A stretch of DNA of 64,000 nucleotides from Rotaria sordida (lineage: Eukaryota; Rotifera; Eurotatoria; Philodinida; Philodinidae): contig CAJNOL010000907.1 of NCBI GenBank assembly GCA_905250125.1, positions 2,165-66,164 on the forward strand. The letters run 5' to 3'. Shown here in pieces: positions 56,131 through 64,000 of this stretch. The notes beneath the pieces are model-generated. The model searched no databases and was not told the origin of the DNA. It saw nothing but the letters and a program-made list of their open reading frames with translations. The position numbers and the translations under genes are program-made. Positions within the stretch are counted from its first letter, which is position 1. Each line of letters starts with the position of its first letter.

Positions 56131-57643
56131 GGCGGGAGAACATTGGGCTATATCACAGTTAATATCAGAATACACTAATGTCGTTACGTCAATGAGTTGA
56201 AAAAGAAAAGTTAAAAATTGCAGTCCGTAAAGTGCCGTTGTTACGAAGAGTTTACCATGAACTCATGGTACAATGTTATGCGAAGCAAATATTTTTAAAA
56301 CATTGTTCGTAGCATAAATGATTAACTTGAGGTTTTTCTCTACATCTGTTTTTGTGTTGTCTGAAATGTAACAGTATTGAATATATATTAACATATGAAA
56401 GACGAAGGAAAAATTGTTCATAGATATGATCCACAATAGAAACTAAAATTTTGAGGCATTTTTTAAAATAATAATTTTAATCAATGTATTCGAAGTCGAT
56501 TAAATAACTAATAAGATAGAGTTGGGTAAAACTTCGAACTTCTCCGAGTCTGCTAGCTTAAGTACTAGTATGGGCGTGATAGATATTTCATCAAAAATCT
56601 ATCTCATTTATTATTTCATCGGTATTGAATAGTGGTATTTCATTCATCCTTAGAAAATAAGACTCATGTTATGTTCTCTCTTCATGAGCATCTGTATAAA
56701 TAATTTTTCTTTTCGTTTGGTTTGATTTTCTGTATGAACATATATGTATATACTGTCATATTGCAGACAACAAAAAAAAGCTTTATAGTACAACATCAAC
56801 CTAATCATTCATGAAGGTGCTTAATGTTTTCGAAAAAATTGATTGTCACAACAAGGTGTAGTGTGTTCATAGTTTAGAATAGAATTCAATTATTAAAAAA
56901 TGGGCTGTATTCCCTCGACTGTAGGGAGGGTCATATGAAATAAAATAAGTTTGTCGTCTTGTCGCAGGGTCAAAAAAACATCGGCGAAAAGATGGATGGT
57001 CAGATGTTTTCGACATCTAGCTCTTGTAAGTAGGATCCGGAAATACAAAAAGTTCTAGATAAAACTGAAAATTTGAGAGGAAGAAGGAACATCGTCGGAC
57101 TACGATCTGAGAGGATTGAGGCATGGGTTTAATTCAATCATGACAATCGACTGCGAGCTGTTTGCTTAAATCTTAGAAATTCAGAATGAAAAATAGACAG
57201 GTCCGAATCTTTTACAAAATGGTCATCACTGACAATATTGTAGACATATTTTCGCCTGTGCATGTGTTGCACAATAATTGTGACAACAGAGCTCAGAAAA
57301 TGATAACAGATGATAACAAGATTGAATTCAGTCGAGGGTTAAGCGAGTCCTGCCGACGAGCGTTACTTGTTATTTTAGAACAGCTTTGTCCAATATCATG
57401 ATCTTTCAATTGTCTATTTTAATCGGATGTTCTCAGCTTGCTTTTATTTGGAAGATCTTTTTAGTTTCTATAAATCAGCTCTTCGAAAACTCATGTAGTG
57501 TACTTGATCGATTTCGTTTTTCATACGCTTCAACTCCTCAAGCAGTAGAAAATAAAATTTTTTGAATTCTCCAATATAAACTAAGTTGATCGTCAGTTTA
57601 CTCGCATTTGAATTTACAAGTCAATGGGTTCTTTTTCATTTAG
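56131..57643. other. Intergenic; repeat boxes
   Basis: ATTCCCTCGACTGTAGGGAG near 56911 repeats the box beside both satellite arrays. 57322-57372 is an inverted copy of 39926-39972. No coding sequence was recognised. Confidence 0.4.
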
Positions 57644-58042
57644 GTTATTGTAAAAGATTTTATCGAAGTTATCCAGCAAGCCCAAACAGATAACTTGTTG
57701 GTCGATTCAAACGATCGAGAATTCTTCGTGGAATTACTAGTACCTAGTGCTACGACGATAGAAAATGGTGCCCATTTGCTATTCATTATGGCTAAAACTT
57801 ATTATGCTGTTTCAAGTGAACATATGATCAGTCAAATTGCAGGCATCAGTAAATTGTTGACTCTACAAACAGACGAAGCGCGCAATATGCATCTCAGACA
57901 AGTGTCTGCTGAGACAATGAATACTTCGCTCAAGATTACACAACTTGCACAAGAACGTAGCGCAATTTATATCAAACAGACACAAAATCGTCAGGCTGAA
58001 TATACAGCCTACATTGCTAATTTAGCTGCGCTCGAGCATTAA
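57644..58042 (+). CDS. Last exon of the scattered helical secreted protein
   Basis: After the acceptor TTTTTCATTTAG, an open frame in phase 0 starts VIVKDFIEVIQQAQTDNL and ends at a stop at 58040-58042. It encodes 132 residues of predicted helix (TLQTDEARNMHLRQVSAETM, KQTQNRQAEYTAYIANLAAL). Phase 0 and the helical character fit the donor at 29577 (minus strand), and no suitable upstream exon is visible on this strand. It is either the displaced, inverted 3' end of that gene or the remnant of a second copy. Function is unknown. Confidence 0.6.
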   Translation, partial: VIVKDFIEVIQQAQTDNLLVDSNDREFFVELLVPSATTIENGAHLLFIMAKTYYAVSSEHMISQIAGISKLLTLQTDEARNMHLRQVSAETMNTSLKITQLAQERSAIYIKQTQNRQAEYTAYIANLAALEH

Positions 58043-59394
58043 AAACTGTTGCTTAAGATGACGAAAAAAAAGCTACATTAAAATGAGTTCGTCATGTATC
58101 CATTTATTATCAAAGTTAAAATATTAAATAGCGGGATATTAATTTTCGATAACTTAGTTGCTGCACTTGAAACACAAGAGCATCATTCTATATGCTAAAT
58201 TTGAAAATATTTTGATTTTCGTTTTTTGAAAGAGCTCCTCTATCTTCACTGGGAAAGTTGAGTTTATGAGCTAAAAGGATATGGTTCTCAATTAGATATT
58301 TTATATCGATTTTCTTTTTCTTAGAGACTAACATTAACACAAAGACAATTACTTAATCGGTAAAGTTTTCATGAAGTCAACTCATTGATTTCAGTCTTTC
58401 ACTCAATATGAAAGAATAAGTACGCGTAATTAACGAGTATTAGCGTCGTAAATTGACTGCATCAATTTACCAAAAAAAACCTTGTTATCAGAGATCCAAT
58501 CAGTAAATACTTGTGCTCAGTGGTGGCCTAGCTCTTTGAACTTTAGGAGGGGAGGGAGATGTTTAAAAAAGTTTTGACTGTAGTGGTGTGTATTTACAAA
58601 ACAATAGCTTTCTAGTTGTTTCTTCTGTGTATTTTATGTATAGGCAATGCAGTTCAATAGATATTATCGCGTAAAGGACGCATACATTAAAAAGAAGAGG
58701 GACGAACATAAATGTATGACGATAGAAAAATGAATAAGTAAAAGAGGGATATACATATGTTCTGAGCTGATTAAGATTGAGAAAGACACCCGCATTTTTT
58801 CAATAAAGTCAATGTGATCTTCTTTGGTTCATTATGTTTCAGCGAATTTTTTCGACTCATGAATATCGTATCAAATGGGAAAAACTTGATTTTATCTTTT
58901 TTTCCTTTTGAAGAAGAAAACAGTCTTTGTATGGTAGTTAAAAAAGTTTCTAGATACTTCTAACGCTGAAGGCGTTCACACCAGCAACTATTGATCGAAG
59001 TTATACTTTCTAGAAAGCAGAATTAATTAAAACGCCTTAGAATTAAGTTTTAAGCCTTTAAAATTTGTTCACGCTTATACAATTGATACTATTTGCCAAA
59101 GCGAAAATTCTTTGTCGACTGGTAGAAATCCTGCTTTTGTGTCGTTGTTTGCCAAAAACAAAACCATCGTTAAATGTAACCTATGATGTTTGTTAATAAG
59201 TTTTTTCTGCTGAAAGCGATAACGCTCGTGATGAATGTTCAAAAGCAAAGCTCTTCAGACGTAAAAAAACCAAAATAAAATATTGAAATGTATATTGGAG
59301 TTTTTAGGTCGATTATAATTGTCTGGTTATTACTTTTTTTGCGAAGGGAAAAATTTTAATTTCACTTGATATCTTGTTCAATAAGAGCCCATGT
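58043..59394. other. Intergenic, nothing recognised
   Basis: AT-rich DNA without a recognised gene or repeat end. Confidence 0.4.
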
Positions 59395-59603
59395 AAAAAA
59401 AACAAGTCTAAAAATCAGATTAAAATCGATTTTCGAAAGAAAAGTCGGTAAAAATCGATTAAAAGAAGTAAATTTTGATTAAATTTGAGCCAAGAATCGA
59501 TTATAATCGATTTCATTCAGTCAAAATCGATTTTTTTGAAGGAAATCCTAATAATCGATTATTTCTAAAATCGATTTTAATCAATTTTTTTCGAGAAAAT
59601 CCA

Positions 59604-59761
59604 CTCTAAAATAAAATGTGTCGCAACGGGCACCTCGTGTCGTATTTCTTGCGTTCTGCACTATAGATATTGTTATATATCCAGCAGAGAACGCAAGAAA
59701 TATAACACGAGCTACTCGTTGCGACACATGCGACACATAATGCGGCACATTTTATTTTAGT
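59604..59761. mobile_element. Small palindromic insertion, ~158 bp
   Basis: CTAAAATAAAATGTGTCGCA at the left mirrors ATGCGGCACATTTTATTTTAG at the right. The inner arms GTATTTCTTGCGTTCTGC and GCAGAGAACGCAAGAAATA also pair. It is non-coding. Confidence 0.65.
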
Positions 59762-59913
59762 GTGTCCAAATAATCGATTTTAATCGATCTTTTGAGGAAA
59801 TTCAAATAATTGATGAAAAATCTAGACGATTTTAATCGATTTACCTTGGTTTTAATCGATTAATCAGTAATTGAGCGATCTCAATTGAAATAGCTTATAT
59901 ATCCATCTAAAAA

Positions 59914-60237
59914 AGCTGTTAGCGCAATCCCTGCAGGATTAAAATGTAAAACACGATGAAGCTGCTTGGGTTGTAAAATGCGGTCTGTAATAGTCCCATA
60001 ATGATGTTTATCATGGTCTGTGATGGACAATCAGCGTTGCTAAGGGTGTCTGTCACGGTCTGCGACGGAACCGATGTTGCTAAGGTGTCTGTCGCAACTG
60101 TGATAAGCCGTTTCTAACGTGTCTGTCACGTCTGTGACGACTGTTTGCTAAGATGTCTGTCACGTCTGTGGGGAGAGGGAGGTGCAAATTTCTATCCTAC
60201 ACACTTCGACACTCCTTTTAGATCGTGTTTCACAAAA
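59914..60237 (-). mobile_element. Helentron-like non-autonomous element, short copy
   Basis: The outer end ATCGTGTTTCACAAAA (60222-60237), subterminal TGTAAAACACGAT (59945-59957), hairpin AATCCCTGCAGGATT (59926-59940) and GCGCTAACAGC end (minus strand) match the element at 44591-45438. The core has about four loose units with GTCTGTCACGGTCTG and GTTGCTAAGG. Confidence 0.6.
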
Positions 60238-60465
60238 ACCAAGGCTGGAAATAGGATTAAAATTAATTTATCAGTGAAAAATCGAGAAAAATCGATTAAA
60301 AGGAGTAAAATCTGATTAAATTCGAGCCGCAAATCGATTAAAATCGATTAATCTCAGGTATAATTGATTTTAATCGATTTTTTCTGAATAAAAATCGGTT
60401 AAAATTGATTAATCTCAGTTGAAATCGATTTTAATCGATTAATGAAGTGACTGCGCAATCTCAAG

Positions 60466-60648
60466 TAGGTATGCACCAGTTTCAGTCGGACTGGGTATCC
60501 ACCTCTGACTGATAATCAGTCGAATCAGTTCCAGTCGCACTAGTATTTAGTCTCACTCGATACAAGTCTAACTGGGTACTAGTCCGATTCGGAATCCAAT
60601 TCAAATAATACCCAGTTCACCAGTCGGACTGGGACTGGTGCATCCCTA
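60466..60648. mobile_element. hAT MITE, 183 bp, with empty-site copy in the window
   Basis: The ends TAGGTATGCACCAGT and (inverted) TAGGGATGCACCAGT are flanked by ATCTCAAG (60458-60465) and ATCTCACG (60649-60656). The duplicated host block at about 61130 reads GCGCAATCTCAAGTGAAAC without the insertion. Confidence 0.9.
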
Positions 60649-61625
60649 ATCTCACGTGAAATAATCGATATACCAATTTGAACATTATTGTATTTGTCGA
60701 GTTTTAGCTTCATGGTTTATTGCCACAGGAAATCCAAAAAAACATGAATAAATTAGGGTTCCGCGTTCGAATCTCGAGAAAAACATATATCTTCGATACA
60801 TAGGATTAAAATTGATTATCAAGTAAGAATAGCTTAAAATCGAACAACAGGTAAAAATAGATTAAAATCGAAAAAATAGGTACGAATAGATTGAAATTGG
60901 ACAACGGGTAAGAATGGAATAAAACCCAAAAGTATTCATGTAAAAAATGGGAGCGATTTGATTTTAATCGATTATTAAATAGAAAAAAATTGATTAGAAT
61001 TAGATTTTTTCCGTCATTTTTTTAATGGGATTGGCTTTAAACAATTTTAATCGATTTTCCTTGGTTTCGATAGATTTTAGTCAATTTTCCGCGTTTTAAT
61101 CTATTTTAATCGATTAATGAAGTAATTGCGCAATCTCAAGTGAAACAATGTATATACCAGTTCCAACTTTATTGTATTTGTCGAGTTTCAGCTTCATGAT
61201 TTATTGCCACGAGGAATCTAAAAAAAATGACAAAATTAGGGTTTCGCGTTCAAATCTCGAGAAAAACACATATCTTCGATGCATATGATTAAAATCGATT
61301 ACGAAGTAAGAATCGATTAAAATCGATTATCAAGTAAGAATAGATTACATTCGAAAAACAGGTAAGACTAGATTAAAATCAAGAAACAGGTAGGAATAGA
61401 TTGAAATCGAACAATGAGTAAGAATAAATTGAAACTCATTAAGAAATAATAATAGATCAAAATCGATTTAAAGCTATCCATGCAAAAAATGGGAACGATC
61501 TGATTTTAATCGATTTTTTTCTGATTAATAAACGATTAAAATCGGTTTAAAATTGTGCCATTTTAAACGATTATTAATCAGAAAAAAGTCAATTAAAATC
61601 TGATTTTTCTCGTCATTTTTTGTAC

Positions 61626-62157
61626 ATGGGAACTTATTTAATTGAGTATTTTTTGGAAAAGGCGTAACAAACTCCTACTTCCTGTTTGTTTTCCGGCCTT
61701 TTAATTGGTAAAAATAACAAAAATCTCCAATTATTGGAGGAAAGCATCTGTCACATAGTGGACAGTAAGCAAAGGTCAGGAGAAAAAGATTTTGCAGTAT
61801 TTTTGACAAAACGTGTTGCAGCAAAGGATTTTTAATAACAAGTAACTATGCATTTTGTAGCGCGCTTAATGTATTTTCATATGAGATACTATTCAACTTT
61901 TATGCACGTCATGTGACTGAGAAAATTAGAGTACAAGCAAAAACATTTTGTCGTCTGACTGTTTACTGTATGTCATGTCCTTGAGATCCCACTTGGTCGA
62001 GTCATCACTGCTTGTGATTGTACTTTCAGCATGTACTTTTTACTAAAGTATAGCATTTTAACCATGACTAGATCACTTTAATGTTACAGGAATATTTCAA
62101 AACAATGAAAGAAATGAAACGTCAGCGATGATTATAAATGAACTGAGTTTCGAGATT
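61626..62157. other. Intergenic, nothing recognised
   Basis: No gene or repeat was recognised here. Confidence 0.4.
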
Positions 62158-62735
62158 TTGCTGTAGAATTGTAACCGGTAATGGTAAACAGTCGATCCGG
62201 TTCGGTCCAGTCAAGGATTCCTTACTAGTCTGTGCATACAACTTTTTCTTTGTCGACCGGCATAGAGTTTTTGAGTTTTTGCATGCTTTGTTTTTGAAAA
62301 CATTGATCATAGAAGTGTTTTTTTTGCAAATCAAACTAATTTTTACTGATATCAATGGCTATTTCTACTGGGGAACATATATTAAAATATTTCTATAAAT
62401 GAATATTCATCAAAATATGCTTAATATATTTTATTAACTCACTTCAATACCAATTTATATTATCAAAACAAAATAGAATCATTGTTCATCATTGCAATTT
62501 ATCATATATTTATTTTCATGTTGCATTATTTATGTGATATCTTTCTCAGAGAGATTAGAGATAATAAATTAAGTCTATTATGATAAGCATAATACGTATA
62601 CAATTGATTTCAAATTTCTATGTTTGACGAAGCATTTAATTAGCTTAAAAAGCTAAGGTGGAATTTATAGTCCTATGAAATTTTCTGTTCATCGATCGAG
62701 GCCAAGAGAGAGAAAACTTATGGAAATTGATAGCA
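62158..62735. repeat. Dispersed repeat, copy 2 (no mariner)
   Basis: It aligns with the two flanks of the mariner at 26643-28460. The mariner target corresponds to about 62394, where the repeat is continuous. Confidence 0.7.
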
Positions 62736-63584
62736 GAGCTCGAAACGACCCACAATTTTATGGTTCGGTCCTGTCCGGTGTGGCGCGAAAATTATTTAGG
62801 CCTGACCGGCTCAACTCAAGTTTTGTTCAGGCCGACCCAACTCGATGCAGTTTATTCGCTAGGCGCACTCGGCCCAGCCTGGGCTCAAACGAAACTTTCT
62901 TTTTACATATTTGTTTCCTCAATAAAATTTATACTTAGGTCTATCCAAAAGTTTCCAGATTACTATTGGCAATTTTATAAACCAATTAGCATTGAAGTGT
63001 TTTTTGCATGAATAAATAGTGAAGTGGGTTGTCTATAATTATAGATACAGTAACTCTATTTCGGACTTACAATGGAAGAGTTTGAATTGTTGAGCTCAGA
63101 AGTTAATCGTGTTTGGGTCAAATGATCACTTTCACCGAGAAACTAACGAATTTAAAATATGAGCTGCCATTGCCTTCCCTGAACAGAGATATTTAATTTT
63201 TAAGTTATGCATTATTGTAGTATAGAAGCATGATAATATATGAACTATTCATATAAACGTTTTAATATAGTCATTAGATTTTTTAGAAAATGACTTTCTA
63301 AAATTCTGGAGAAACTTATTAATTATATTCAGGCTTCTCTAATTACAACTTCTTCTTAAGTTTCATAGTACCGAATGAGCAAAGAACAAGTAGTATGTTG
63401 CAAAGTGTCCATACGTGATGTATCAAAACAATTAACTGCATTAACGCATCACTTCATAATTTATAGTATATTCCTTTATGATTGGTATTCGTAAGTTTCA
63501 ATCAAATGCGTATTCAAAATAACATTCTCTCTTATTTTTCACCACCACTAACACTAAGAAAGATAGATCTCATCAAATCAAGAT
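62736..63584. other. Intergenic; GC-rich block and a lone MITE end
   Basis: 62750-62895 is a GC-rich block (GGCCTGACCGGCTC, GGCGCACTCGGCCCAGCC) that could be a short retroposon, but no end or tail is defined. 62934-62965 (CTTAGGTCTATCCAAAAGTT) matches the end of the MITE at 42860. Confidence 0.4.
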
Positions 63585-64000
63585 ATGAATCTAGTAAACA
63601 TTGCGAAGCATCTTTTACATTTAACACAAATGGAATATGGCTTTGAAGATTCTATACCGAGTGCTGATGAAACTTTTGCTTCACAACAATTATTTGAAAT
63701 TTTAAAGACATTTAAAGATAGTTACTTTAATGAACTATATACTTATCAAACTCTTGATTTTAATGATGAATATGATGTAATAACGGACGAAAAAGACGGC
63801 ATTGATGAACAAGAATCAACTGACGAAGAAGATAATATTGACGATAACGATGAAAATCAGTATTTTAATATTCGAAATAATTTTACATTAGAAGAGATGG
63901 AAGCTATAGTGAAATGGGTTGATCAACATCCGAATTGCAAAATTGCAACTATTAAGCATAGTTTCCGGAAAGTTAAATACATGCATTATATCGCAAGATT
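63585..64000 (+). CDS. N-terminal part of an unrecognised protein, cut by window edge
   Basis: From the ATG at 63585 (preceded in frame by TAG at 63564) the frame stays open for 138 codons to the edge. Residues 1-60 are predicted helical (MNLVNIAKHLLHLTQMEYGF). Residues 60-95 are strongly acidic (DEQESTDEEDNIDDNDENQ). Then comes LEEMEAIVKWVDQHPNCKI followed by KHSFRKVKYMHYIAR, which looks like the start of a helix-turn-helix DNA-binding region. I suspect a transposon or transposon-derived protein, because similar WVDQHPN segments occur in bdelloid hypothetical proteins as I remember them. I cannot verify that here. Confidence 0.6.
   Translation, partial: MNLVNIAKHLLHLTQMEYGFEDSIPSADETFASQQLFEILKTFKDSYFNELYTYQTLDFNDEYDVITDEKDGIDEQESTDEEDNIDDNDENQYFNIRNNFTLEEMEAIVKWVDQHPNCKIATIKHSFRKVKYMHYIAR

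Larger units (their letters stand above)
59395..61625. repeat. Degenerate TTAATCGATTTTAATCGATT tract
   Basis: ATCGATT/AATCGAT motifs recur densely and in both orientations over about 2.2 kb, with longer duplicated blocks. About 170 bases at 60655-60820 recur at 61140-61310. Three insertions interrupt it (59604-59761, 59914-60237 and 60466-60648). Confidence 0.75.

Overview
The window reads as a transposon-saturated, gene-poor segment of a bdelloid rotifer genome. The evidence is: several tracts of TGTGGG, the telomere repeat known from Adineta; introns of about 45-70 bases with GTRAGT donors; and genes of families expanded in bdelloids (a six-repeat NHL protein and a tandem ADP-ribosyltransferase). 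Base composition is AT-rich throughout. This looks like subtelomeric or accessory chromatin. Two assembly gaps are present (15713-15812 and 53411-54162).

Left third (1-16250). A foldback element (1-1288), a broken 5' copy of the NHL gene (about 2006-2125) and a small hAT-like MITE (2150-2554) precede an intact NHL-repeat gene (3527-4543). A GC-rich, hairpin-rich segment follows (4632-4840). On the minus strand lie three further genes. One is a secreted Cys-rich/D8C-domain gene (8862-11073) with a transposon in its intron and a nonsense codon in the D8C domain. The second encodes a small secreted protein (12227-12712). The third is a tandem ART gene (13900-15667) that abuts a TGTGGG array. Telomere-like tracts lie at 7350-7550, 13286-13510 and 15668-16220, with a fourth at 45972-46065. 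All four switch from the G-rich to the C-rich strand, the polarity of an end-to-end telomere junction.

Middle (16806-25739). I read this as one 8.9-kb DNA transposon. It has a perfect 22-bp terminal inverted repeat starting CCTAGGGGGAAACGG and 20-bp subterminal minisatellites at both ends. It carries a two-exon zinc-finger gene (17536-19837) and an 842-residue transposase-like gene (20570-23098), which share an N-terminal domain. Downstream of the second gene are six consecutive hairpins (23392-23711). Five of them keep the core YGGGTTTWCCGA while their outer stems differ completely and remain paired. Two younger MITEs have inserted inside the element.

Right half (25740-64000). This part is mostly mobile DNA. 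It holds a mariner with two nonsense codons, inserted into a dispersed repeat whose empty version is at 62158-62735. It holds a four-level nest of foldback, hAT, satellite and MITE sequences (35743-39931). There are Helentron-like non-autonomous elements (44591-45438, 59914-60237, 33026-34648), several TA-flanked MITEs, two inverted arrays of a 133-bp satellite, and an ATCGATT-rich tract (59395-61625). The exons of one predicted secreted helical protein are scattered over 28 kb: exons 1-2 at 49031-49302 (-), exons 3-4 at 29577-30745 (-), and a matching last exon at 57644-58042 on the opposite strand. Every intron phase is compatible. A further open reading frame (63585-64000, +) runs off the right edge.

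The genes do not form a pathway. The coherent unit is the 8.9-kb transposon with its two proteins and structured non-coding part.
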